From assembly GCA_029747015.1 (NCBI GenBank), contig JAKOGI010000086.1, positions 206,001-270,000 of the forward strand: a stretch of 64,000 bases of DNA, in the 5' to 3' direction. The stretch's first letter is position 1, and the number at the start of each line of letters is the position of its first letter. The stretch comes from Carnegiea gigantea. Its lineage: Eukaryota > Streptophyta > Magnoliopsida > Caryophyllales > Cactaceae. A program made the translations under genes and the position numbers. The notes beneath the pieces are model-generated. The model saw only the letters and a list, made by a program, of their open reading frames with translations. It was not told the origin of the DNA and ran no database searches. This document shows, piece by piece, positions 22,308-33,300 of this stretch.

Positions 22308-23400
22308 CAAGGCTAAAGCTGTTTTCATTATTTCCCTTATTTTCTTTTCTTTATTTCCTTCTTTTTTTTTCTTTGTTTCTCTTTTCTTTTCTTTCCCCTT
22401 TTCTAACGAGTTAGCCAAGAGAAATCCATATGAAACTTTGAATTTCAACTCTTCTCTAAACTTTATACAACAAGAGAAGGGATTTCTTATATCAAACAAG
22501 AACACACATGCCTTCATCAAACAACAAATCCACTAAAAATATCTTAATACACCTTACTAGTTCCCAATTAAATTGGATACAAAAGGATGAAACGTTCCTC
22601 TAGTCCTGACTTAAGGGTGAGATAATCATTTGGCCATTGGGTGTAGTAAGACGTTCAAATCAATAAATGTGGTCATAGGCTCAAAGAAGCTAGCAAGGGA
22701 TATAATATGCAACAAAAGGTGGCTATTAGGTTGTTGGGTTTAACAAGTCAAAGAATGGCTCAATCATATTGCTAAATGCATATGTGAAATGTGATCTTGA
22801 ATGAGAATCAAAGCAAGTTCTAGAGAAATGATGTAATGGAAGAGTCGCACATGAATTGACAAGAGACTAAATTGGTAAATTAGTCTTTAAAAGTTGAAAG
22901 CCTCACGAGATATTTACCAAAGTCATAACTAGCTCATTAGTAAACACATGCCAAACTTCATGCAAAGAGTCATGGGATAATCAACTCACACTTAACATAT
23001 GGCCAAAACATGAAGCTCCTTCTTGAAAACTCATTCTCAAACATTTTTATGCACCATTGCGCAAACCAGAGGATTAAACTAAACTAAAGAAGTCTACCTA
23101 ATCTGTAAAGATCATCATCGGATGATTTTTTCCTTCTCATTTTTTCCTTTTCATTTTTTTTTAATTTTTTGTATGCATGGTCCAAATAACAATGCAAAGA
23201 AAAATGCAAAAACTAGAAAAAGAAACTATTAAAAAAAAACCTTAAATGCAATCTAGAAAGAAAAGAAACCTACATATACCCATAAATTGCTTCTAACCAA
23301 ATAAGATTAAAACCTACAAAGAAACTCCAAAAAACTATCACGAATAATATGTATAAGACACAAGCACACCAAACCAAATTAGGCATCAAACGCCATCAAA
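22308..23400 (-). other. Element 3 3' noncoding region, proximal part
   Basis: Noncoding. On the minus strand it carries the block shared with Elements 1 and 2 (region 22830-22920), A-rich tracts (T-rich on the plus strand at 22320-22395, with further AT-rich tracts to 23260), and the first polypurine-like tract just beyond its end. The open frames through the T-rich stretch are low-complexity artefacts. Confidence 0.6.
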
Positions 23401-23588
23401 TAAGGACTAACTCCCCCATCTTTGAATAACACATTGTCCTTAATGTGTGCACTGAGTATAAAAAGGGAAAGGGGAGTAGCAAAAAGGCGGTGGGGGACGA
23501 GGATGGTGTGGTTGGACAAAACAGATATACCAATCCCACCAGGTCTCTAAACAAGCCCTGTAATCCTGGAAGTATTGAGTGTGGGTAG
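23401..23588 (-). pseudogene. Element 3 ORF, C-terminal end
   Basis: Minus-strand continuation of the ORF at 40734-40120 after removal of Element 2. One frame encodes an aromatic-rich phrase QYFQDYRACLETWWDW near 23530-23578. It is followed by sequence leading into a GGACAATGTG...GATGGGGGAGTT internal polypurine-like tract at about 23410-23445, as found after the ORF in Athila/Tat-type elements. The function of this tail is unknown. Confidence 0.5.
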
Positions 23589-24796
23589 TGATTACTGCCT
23601 ATTATACACCTCATTTTAGGGCCATTTTGTTACATTTTTTAGGAGAATTATGTGCTTTAAGTTATCATTTATACTTCTATTCTCGATTTATATTTAGGTA
23701 TGATTGTTTGATGATTATTGTAGGAATTTATACCATTTTACCCTTGTTTTGACCCTCCTTTGAGCATTCTTTGACCCCTATGGATGCCCTAGAATTGCCA
23801 TGCCCGTGGAGCAAGAGAAGAGTAGAAGAATTAAGTTCTAGCCACGACCGCAGTTAGCCTATAGTGGATGCCACGATCGGTGGTGGGGGCATAAATGTTA
23901 ATCTCTTCATTTTCCCTCATCGTGTGGCTGAGGTTGATTGTGTTTTTCTATAAATAGGGCCATTTTCGTAGCAGAAAGAAGAGACCATCATCCCATCCAT
24001 TCCATTCTCTTCTATATTTCATTGGTTAGGATTAGATTAGAGGGAGAGAGAGATAGAGTTGAAGTGAAGATTTGCAAGGATTCCATCTTGGGTTTGAACG
24101 ACGATTCAACCACGATCTTGGCTGAGCATCTCTTTTCTCTTTTCTTCCCCCTTTTCTAAATTGTAATTTTGATTATGACTTTGTTTTGATTTTGAATTTA
24201 TGTAAATACTGGTTAAATTCTTGATTTGTTGTTCATCTCTTTGAATATTTTGGAATTGTTGGATTATTTTATTAGATCCTAGAACTTTGTTATCTTGTGA
24301 GAAACTTGATCACTTTTTTGCATGTTCTGGGTATTTGGATGAAGGACTAAAAGGTGAAATCTCTAATACCGGAATCCTAGGATTTGACTTGATTGTGTGA
24401 TGTCTTGAGAGAGAATTACTGATTGGGAAACCATTGATTTGATAATCGTATGCCCAATAAACCTAGACTAATCGAGAATCCATGAGCATTGATGATTGAT
24501 TTGATTTAGGTATTTCAGTTCACTTTGAAAGGGGGTTGTGATACTTCGATTATCAGTTTTAAAACAACCCGTTAAGAAAGAAGTGCTTGATTAATGCATG
24601 AATTGAGAGATTGCTAGTTCTATATAATTCCATGATTATTTATCCATTAGATTAGATAGTAGATTAGTTAAATTTCATTCCCAAACTTGAATTCGTTTAG
24701 CCTATTTTGAGGGATTGTAACCCAGTAAATTAATCTAATTTCTGTGGGCTCGACCTTGATTTGCTATAACGCCACCATGCGCTTGTGGGCCTATCA
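23589..24796 (+). repeat. Element 2 5' LTR
   Basis: Starts TGATTACTGCC and ends GGGCCTATCA, and pairs with 38893-40114. A good TATA box, TATAAATAG, lies at 23949-23957, shortly before a GA/CT-rich likely transcript start. The 3' LTR has TATAATTAG at the same place (39252-39260). Confidence 0.9.
23949..23957 (+). promoter_or_regulatory. TATA box in Element 2 5' LTR
   Basis: TATAAATAG within TTTTTCTATAAATAGGGCC, a near-consensus plant TATA element at about position 361 of the LTR. It is decayed in the other LTR. Confidence 0.6.
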
Positions 24797-24802
24797 ATAT
24801 TT

Positions 24803-24820
24803 TGGCACCGTTGCTAGGGA
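24803..24820 (+). other. Primer-binding site of Element 2, Asp-tRNA type
   Basis: TGGCACCGTTGCTAGGGA starts six bases after the LTR end. It differs at three positions from the common TGGCGCCGTTGCCGGGGA site. Confidence 0.8.
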
Positions 24821-25088
24821 TTGGTATCGAATGTTTGGTTTTTTCTGATAGGTTTAACTAAGCATTTTGTTTTTTTTTTTTTTGAAAAGAAAAACCAAAA
24901 AGAATTGAAAATTTTTTTAAAAAAATTTGAAAGAAAAAATGGCAATTTTCCATTTTTTCCAATTTGACCATGAATTATTTTCGAGGTATTTTAAGCATTT
25001 AAATGTTTTTCTTACTCAATATGGTTATTATCTTGGTAAATAGGAAATTTTGGTCATTGTTAATAAGAGTGTGAATAGTAAAACCTGA
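24821..25088 (+). other. Element 2 leader
   Basis: AT-rich leader with T- and A-runs between primer site and ORF; nothing else recognised. Confidence 0.55.
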
Positions 25089-25963
25089 GCTTTTTTAGAC
25101 TATTGGGGTTTTTATAGTAAAAATGTTGATGATGGATGCTATTTACTTAAATGGATGGCTCGGGATTCATTTGAGTTTGAGAAGGCAAGTTGTGTTTCTA
25201 GATACTCATTTTTTGATGCATGTGCATTCTATTCTAGATCTTATTATGCCCCTTTTTGGTTTGATTTGTGCAATTCTTCTGACCATGTTACTAATTCGTG
25301 TCCTTATTATACATGCTATGATCAGTCTGACTTTGTATCACCCTGGAACAATGCTGAAGTTGTCTTGACCTTACATGATTTATCATTTCCTTTAGCTCAG
25401 TGCATAGGGTTTGAGGTGGATGAGCCTTTTGGGTTGATTACTGAGTTTGATGTGGGTGATTCATGTTATGTGTCAGAAGATACTCTTAATGTGGGGCATA
25501 ATCGAGTTAGCACTCCTTCAGAGGGGCATCGTTATGGGTGTGTGCATGAGGAGTCTTCTAGCCTTTGTTTTAATTATTCTTTCCCCAATGCCCTTGATTA
25601 TTCCCATGTTTCCCCTATGTGTTTACAAACCCTTATTTCTCCATAGTATTCTTTGGATGCGCCCATTGATAATCCTATGATTTGTGATTCTAATGTTGAT
25701 ATGGGCTATGAGGATAAAATGTTTACTATGCTTGGTGAAAGTGTTGATGATTATGTGTCCCTAAGATGTTTTAGAGGGTATGATCCCTCCATTGACCCTT
25801 ATTGTGTATGCCTAGGAGACTTGCATAGGAAAAGCATGCGGACTACATTCTTTAGTCCTTCTTATGATTTTTCTATGGCCTTTGCTAAGGTTAAGAGGAT
25901 ACTTATTCTCTTTGGTGTAATTTTGGTTATTGCCTCTTACCTTTTATTTTCTAAATTGTGGTC
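25089..25963 (+). pseudogene. Element 2 single ORF: knuckle-like motif and C-terminal membrane segment
   Basis: One frame is open from 25089 to 25643, with a first in-frame ATG at 25155. It is interrupted by TAG at 25644 and continues in the same frame to the copia insertion. It encodes an aromatic-rich stretch, then LCNSSDHVTNSCPYY (about 25266-25310), which fits the last three ligands of a CX2CX4HX4C knuckle with Phe at the first Cys position. An acidic middle follows. Near the end comes a hydrophobic run, ILILFGVILVIASYLLF (about 25900-25950), that could span a membrane. After the copia element the frame resumes at 36965. I do not recognise the family. The product could be a gag-like protein of non-autonomous Athila relatives. 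Confidence 0.6.
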
Positions 25964-27472
25964 TGTTGAATTAGAGAGTACACAACCACAAGAGGGGGGT
26001 GAATTGTGGTGTCCGATTTCCGTAAGTTGCTGATAAACAGTCTTAGACCCTGTTCGCACAGGCTGTTTCTGAGATAAGCAGAAGCGAAAATCCAACAAAA
26101 TTGAATGCGGAAATAATGGACACAGGATTTTTACGTGGAAAACACCTCTAGCCTAACTGAGGTTAAAAACCACGACCTACCTCCTGTAGGATTTGCAAAC
26201 TTCACTAAACGGGCTAAACACGTTACAATAGTAACACACCTTATTACAACTTATAACACACGTAACTTGTCTTCCCTAAGACGAGTTACCCCACATCCAA
26301 AATCCCCTTGATTTGGACACACACTCTTCTCACTCTTGTGAAAGAAGAATATAAAGGAAAAACACCCTATTACAATGCTTCTTTAACTAAGCTAATATAG
26401 GGTACAATGAAGTCCTAGTATGCCAACTTTGAAAGCTCAATTAATTCACTCACAAGGCTCAGTTTTCTTTTCAAACGTTTTAGCTCATGAACTCAGATTT
26501 TTGTTTTTCTTTGAAAACCGATATCTCCAAGATCGTAAGAAGCCGCCTTTTATAGTGCTTGGAAAATAATTCATCAAATTTTTGGAAACTAAAAAATCTG
26601 AAGAATATAGAATCCTTTACCCACAAGGGATGGAAAAACTATTTCTGAAATTTTTGGAAACTAAAATCCTAGAGAAAATAGAATCCTTTAGCTATAAGGG
26701 GTAAGGTGACATGAGCTGAAAACACTTCCTGAACCGCGTGCATAAGGCGGTGTTCTTTAGCAGCTAGCCCATGTTTTTCTCAACTACCTTATCCACTTGC
26801 CAAAAATTGGATATTCTTTTTATTCAAAAAGTTTTTGCAAATCCCTTAAGATTTTTGATAACCATTTTTTTTTGGGTAAAGAATAAAATACTCCATAAAA
26901 AATCTTTCTTGCAAATCTTTGAAGAAGCTGCTCAAAATCCAAAAGATAAAAATCGTGCAAAGCAGTTTTTTCGCAGCTTATTTTGGAAACACCCTGATCG
27001 CCCTGTTTCCAGGGTTGTTCTGAAGGGTGGTCCGAAATATTTTCCGAAAAGCAAAACCGTTTCCAGTGAGTGGTAAATTAAAGCTTTCTAATTGGCATAT
27101 TAACAAGAGTCTAAAAATATAAAACCAAATCAAATCAAGACATCTTGTTGTAACCACTAGTCATCTTGTAGAACGACTTTGCTGCAAACACTTCACAGAA
27201 TATGCTTCAAACACCGCACGGAACCTGTTTGTCACAGCTGCACATATCTTATGTTTCAAACACTTCTCAGGATATGCTTCAAAACACCTCACAGAACCTG
27301 TTCCTCACAGGTGTTCTTACATTGCTGACTTGAGTACCTGTTCTTGATAAACCATTAGTCAAGCAGTTTTAATACATTGAGAATAGCAGTAAGGTCCTAT
27401 TTGGAAAGCCTGTTTGGAGCAACAACAACAACACTTGGATTTGTTATCATCAAAACTTTATACATTCTAACA
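25964..27472 (-). repeat. Copia 3' LTR
   Basis: On the minus strand it starts TGTTAGAATG and ends CTCTAATTCAACA; 1509 bp. It matches 35468-36959 closely; the clearest difference is a block of about 20 bases near 27293-27312 absent from the other copy. Short open frames inside are not genes. Confidence 0.93.
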
Positions 27473-27484
27473 AATTCCCCCTTT
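27473..27484 (-). other. Copia polypurine tract
   Basis: Minus-strand AAAGGGGGAATT abuts the LTR start TGTTAG, in the position expected for plus-strand priming. Confidence 0.85.
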
Positions 27485-27948
27485 TTGATGATGACAAACC
27501 AAGTGACCATATTGACTTTCAAGGGCAATTTAAGTGATTTGTACCAATTATTCAAATTCACATGAAGCAGTTAGTATCGAAAAGATTGTAAGAAAATTAA
27601 CTCGTCCATGGCAGAACTAAAACAATATTGGTCAACCTATCTTCCCCCTTTTGGCATCATTAAAAAGTAGGGGCGAACAGTCAAACAGAGGGTGTTTGCT
27701 ATCACCACCACTTGGGTAATGGAGGAAAATCAACAGGCGATACACTAAGTGTTTTGGTACGGCAATGAGATTGGCCATCCTAGTCACACACAAGCAATTC
27801 ACAACAAAAAGCAAGCAAGGCAAAGCCAATCAAAAAACAAGATATCCTGTCATTCATCAAAAGAGTGCAACAGAGTACAAATTGATTCACCAAGAGAAGT
27901 GAGAACAGGCTATGAGAACAACAGATGGGAACAGCTCATGAGGGGTGT
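27485..27948 (-). other. Copia 3' noncoding region
   Basis: About 460 bases between the extra ORF and the polypurine tract. No conserved coding frame was recognised. Confidence 0.6.
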
Positions 27949-29904
27949 TCAAGGAGCAGAAGGAGAAAATTTTGCTGAAAGTGAAGAGAGAAGGGCGAGG
28001 AGATCTGCATGGCGTTTTGCATTTAGAGCTTTTTCCTCGTCCAGGGCAGCCTTTACAGCGTTAAGCTCAGTACTGAGGCGAGAGTTTTCTTCCAAAGCAG
28101 CCTCAAGCTTGGTTGAGGAACTGCCAGGAACAGGAGGACGGGGTGTTCTGGTCCCCTGTTCTGAGGCAGACCCTTCAATCAAAGCATACCCACACCCCAT
28201 AAGGGTGTTACGCCCGATCTCATCAATGAACTGAGCGCCCACCTTCTTCTGCAGTGTCACCCCAAAGTGCCAGACACACTAGTCAGAAAGAAACCGTATC
28301 CCATATCATGTTCCCTAGAGGTGTTTGTAATTCTTGTAATATGTCGAATCATGATGGCAGGAAGGTTAATTTGCACTTCCGTGTCCATCAGATCCATCAA
28401 ACACTGATCCATGGCATCAGCAAGATTGCGACCCTGGCCTCTGGGGATGACATTCTTGATGATAAACCAAAATAGCAATTGATGGAGCGATGTCATGTCC
28501 CCTTTCTTCACAGACTTGGGTGTTTGCAGGCTTGGTTGCTGGCTAAATTTCTGGGCGAGTTCCAGCAGCCTGGCTGTCCCTAGAATAGTCTTGTCTTCCC
28601 TCACATATATATCAAAGCCTGTGGAGGGAATCCCCAGAATGTCCCCTAATATCTTCGCATCAAAGCGAAGCTGCTGCCCATTAACAATACTTGTCACCAC
28701 TCCTTCGGTGACAGTGCAGTTGGCATAGAACTCTGCCAACTCATGTACAGAACACCCCAGCTGGGTGTTTGTAAACAACTCATACCACCCCTGTGCATGC
28801 AGCTTGTGCAGAAACACCCCCAGTCCCTGTTCCTCAAAATATTTGATCTTTATAAGTTTGCCCCTGACAACCCGTCTCTGAATCAATTGGGTCAGTTTGG
28901 CTGAGATTGCAGACAGGGTAGATTTCTTGGCTCGTTTAGGTTGGGGCTCAGTAGGAGGGTCTTGGGTGGAGGCATGTTTGAGGGAGGCTTTTCTCTTGGG
29001 AGTTTTGAGGGGTGATGGTTTTGGTATAGGAAGAGGCTTATCCTCTGAGGACTCTGAGAACACGGGCGTGCCCTGTTTGAAGGCAGTGTTCTCAGTGTCG
29101 CTATCTGATGAAGGCTCAGAGGAGGAATCAATCTCCTCAACAACAGGGGTTGACTGTTTGGCAGGACGAGGAGTGGAGTGAAAAGCTATTCGGGCTGATT
29201 TTCTTGTGGGTCTGTTTGTGGGTTTGGCCGAAGAGGGGATTTGTGGTTTTGGTTTGACAAGGGGTTCACTTTTTGAGGGCTCTTCAGTCTGGCCGCTTTT
29301 AGGCCTTGATGGTGGTCGTGTTCTTGGCATTCTAGTACACCTAGCCACAATTTTGTACCGTTTGCGTTTCTCACCGGTTGGTGGTACCGGTGTGGCTTGT
29401 TCAGTTTTGGCAGGGGCCTCCTCCAGTTGACCACTACTTCCCTCTTCTTCTCTTGACAAATCCTCCCCTAGGTTCTCCCTAAAAACTTCAGGCCCTGTTT
29501 CTGACCCTGTTTCCTGCTCAGGAAACAGCTCAAACGAGTTGATGTTATCTAACCCATGGCCCAATAGAAAAAGTTCATCTAAAGCCCCCAATTTCTCTTT
29601 CAGATGCCCCAACAAGTTCTTGGGGTTGACATGCGCCTGTTTCACCAAACAAAATCAATTCCCACCCAAATTTGTACGGGATGTCTTCCAATTTCAAATT
29701 CACTGTTCTAAGGTCGATACTTTTCAAAAAAACAAAAGGTTTATAGGCAATGGGTCGAGGAGGTTCAGTATTTTTACCTTCCATGAGGGCCGTCAGAAAT
29801 TGTGTAGGTGCAAACAGGGCTGTGGCTGTTTACAAGGCTGTGCCCTGTGTCTGGTTGCGCTGGGTCAAGGTCGAGGAGCTCTCGAAGCTAATGGGGAACG
29901 CCAT
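27949..29904 (-). pseudogene. SIRE 3' extra (env-like) ORF with plant-transposon-protein-like domain
   Basis: An ATG at 29904 (MAFPISFESSS) follows a gene-like leader. The frame meets a TAA near 29832, continues in frame at MEGKNTEPPRP (29784), shifts by one base near 29645, runs open to about 28260, shifts again and ends at 27949. The product, about 640 residues, has a basic Ser/Pro/Lys-rich middle (KRKRYKIVARCTRMPRTRP), then a globular region with ELAEFYANCTVTEGVVTSIV and GDILGIPSTGFDIYV. That region looks like the putative plant transposon protein domain (PF20167). A Leu/Ala/Glu-rich coiled coil (ALEENSRLSTELNAVKAALD) follows. SIRE elements carry an env-like ORF here; no clear signal peptide or membrane segment is seen, so an envelope role is unproven. 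Confidence 0.7.
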
Positions 29905-30334
29905 TTTTCAGAGGAAGGAGAGAGATTAGGGTTTCTTGAACAGAGTTTCAAAGTAAGAGAGTTTCGATGGAGGTGAGAGATTGAGCAAGAGCTTTAAAGG
30001 GAGAGAGAGACGTGCGAAATCTTTAAAAGATTTTGCCCATTTTTGCAACGGACTTTAGCATTTATTGCGCACGTCTCGGGAAGAGATTAGCAGTTTTCAA
30101 TTTGTTGCACACATTTGACAAAAAGAGGCGTACCTGTTTCTGATGCTTGTTCTTGAGGTTACTTGCTCGGTAACATTGGACAATAAGGGCAATCTCATTA
30201 GACCTCAACGAGTGTCAGCAAGTTGCAAACCTCACATATGCTAAACATAGCACACAAGTTGATTGCAAACAAAAATTTAACATGTTGTACCCGTCACTTT
30301 TAAATTTTGCAAACAGGGAGAGAGAACAGGTTGG
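29905..30334 (-). other. Spacer between copia pol and extra ORF
   Basis: On the minus strand the end of this spacer reads like a plant gene leader: a CT-rich stretch (CGTCTCTCTCTCCCTTTAAAG near 29990-30012), then AAACCCTAATCTCTCTCC directly before the ATG at 29904. It may hold a promoter for a subgenomic transcript; this is inference. Confidence 0.4.
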
Positions 30335-33300
30335 TCAGGTTGTTCTAATTAAGCCTAGTTCGAGTCTATTCCTTTCAAATTGTTCTCTACTCAATGCCTT
30401 TGTGAATATATCAGCAATTTGATTTTCAGTGGCACAAAAATTCATTGAGATCACTCCCTTTTCAACATTGTCTCTCAAGAAATGATGACGAATGTCAATA
30501 TGTTTTGTTCTTTTGTGTTGACATGGATTTTTGGCAATGTTAATTGCACTTGTATTGTCACAATAAATAGGAATGCATCCTATGTCAACACAGAAGTCCT
30601 TGAGTTGTTGTCTTATCCATAATAACTGAGCACAATAAGATGCAGCTGCCACATACTCAGCTTCTACTGTGGACAAGACAACAGAGAGTTGTTTCTTGGT
30701 TGCCCAGGATACCAAACAAGGTCCAAGAAAGTGAGCCATACCTGAGGTGCTTTTCCTATCAACCAAGAAACCTGCGTAATCAGCATCAGCATACCCAACA
30801 AGATCAAAGTTGCAACCTTTAGGATACCATAAGGCTAGATCAGGTGTATGTCTTAAGTACCTAAAAATCCTTTTAACAGCCTTTAGATGAGTTTCTTTAG
30901 GGTTTGACTGAAAACGTGCACATAGACCAACACTAAAAACAATGTCAGGTCTACTAGCAGTTAGATATAAGAGTGACCCTATCATGCCTCTATAGGATTT
31001 CTCCTCAACTGAGGGACTACCATCATCCATTACCAACCTAGTTGAAGGAGAGATGGGAGTATCAATGGGCTTGGCTGACTCCATCCCAAAACGCTTAAGT
31101 AATTCCTTAATATACTTTTGTTGATGGATCATGGTGCCGTTTGAAGTTTGCTTGATTTGCAAGCCTAAAAAGAAATTAAGCTCACCCATCATGCTCATTT
31201 CAAACTCACTCCTCATCATTTTTGAAAATTCATTGCACAATTCATGATTAGTTATACCAAATATGATGTCATCGATATATACTTGGACAATCAACAAATG
31301 TTCCCCCTTAGATTTTAGAAACAAGGTATTGTCTACCTTGCCTCTTGTAAAACCATTTTCTAATAAAAAGCTTGACAACCGCTCATACCAAGCTCTAGGG
31401 GCTTGTTTTAAACCATAAAGTGCTTTGTCAAGTTTGAAAACATAGTTAGGAAATTCATTACTTTCAAAACCAGGGGGTTGTTTGACATACACTTCCTCTT
31501 TAAGGTACCCATTTAGAAACGCACTTTTAACATCCATTTGATATAACTTGATCTCCATGTGGGCTGCAAAAGCTATCAAGATTCGAATGGCTTCCATCCT
31601 TGCAACAGGTGCAAAAGTCTCTTCATAATCAATTCCCTCTTCTTGGTTGTAGCCTTGAACCACCAGCCGGGCCTTGTTCCTAGTGACTGTTCCGCACTCA
31701 TCTAGCTTGTTACGGAACACCCACTTGGTTCCAATGATTGTTCTATCCTCTGGCCGTGGCACAAGGTGCCATACCTTGTTTCTTTCGAACTGATGGAGTT
31801 CTTCTTGCATGGCTGTGACCCAATCTGAATCTGCAAGAGCTTCATTAATATTCTTAGGCTCAATTTTTGAGAGAAAAGCATAGAAAGCACAGAAATTTTT
31901 AAGCCTAGATCTAGTTTGAACTCCTGTATTAATATCAGACAAAATTTGATCAAGAGGAAGTGAACTTTGGTATTTCCATGATCGTGGTGAAAGTGGGTTC
32001 ACAGATATGCTCTCCATCCTAGCTGGAATACTTGGCGAAACAAGTTCAGGACCTGTTTCCAAGCCTATTTGGGAGCCTGTACCTGAAATTATCTCAGAAG
32101 GGTTCGGCTGATGTTGTCCCGAACAGGGTTCCATCCTGTTTCTCCCCGTTTGGTTCACACCCTGCCTACCTTCCTGAAGAACAGCTTCAGGCCTTGATCT
32201 CTCAGGTTGATCCTTACCTGGCTCATCTTGAAGCAGCATGTCTTTTTTAACAAGACCTAGTTCGAGGTCTTCCTCCTGTGCATCATTCTCACTTAGAGAG
32301 TTAGTTTCATCAAAAAGCACATGCACACTTTCTTCAACACACAAGGTTCTCTTATTAAACACTTTGTATGCCTTACTATGTGAGGAGTAACCGAGGAATA
32401 TTGCCTCGTCACTCCTTGGATCAAATTTCCCTAAGACATCCTTTTCATTATTATGCACAAAACATTTACACCCAAAAACTCTCAAATGCAAAATATTTGG
32501 TTTTCTTCCTTTGAGGATCTCCTAAGGAGTTTTGTTAAGAACAGGTCTAATCATGCATCTATTTATAATGTAACATGATGTGTTTAAAGCTTCAGGCCAA
32601 AAATTTCTTGGAAGACCACTAGCAACAAGCATTGTTTTAGTCATGTCCTCTAGAGTGCGATTTTTGCGCTCTACCACCCCGTTCAGTTGGGGTGTTCTTG
32701 GAGCTGAAAAATTGTGATCAACACCATGCTCATTACAATAGTCAATAAAGCTCGAATTTTCAAATTCTGTACCATGGTCAGACCTTATGCATACCAAAGA
32801 TTGTCCTACCCTCTTTTCAGTCTTTTTAATGAAAGCACGAAAAATTTTTTTAAAAGTTTCATCTTTAGAAGCCAAAAACAAAGTCCAAGTGAAACGAGAG
32901 TAGTCATCCACTATCACAAGCACATACCTCTTGCCACCTCGGCTCATGATCCTCATTGGACCACATAGATCCATATGTATTAATTCAAGGGGTCGAGTAG
33001 TGCTTATACATTTTTTAGACTTAAATGAATTTTTGACTTGTTTGCCTTTGGCACATGCATCACATACCTTGTCATCATTGAATTTGATGGAAGGTAAGCC
33101 AGCTACTAAATCTTTGGTTACAAGTTTGTTCAAAAGAGAGTGGCTTGCATGACCTAGTCTTTTGTGCCAAAGCATAACATCATCTTTTAAGGCACTCAAA
33201 CAAGTCAAATTATTTTGGGGAAGAGTAGAAATACACACTTTATAAACATTTTTGTGTCGCTTCCCCCTCAACACAACATCTCCTGTGTTCATGTTTACAA

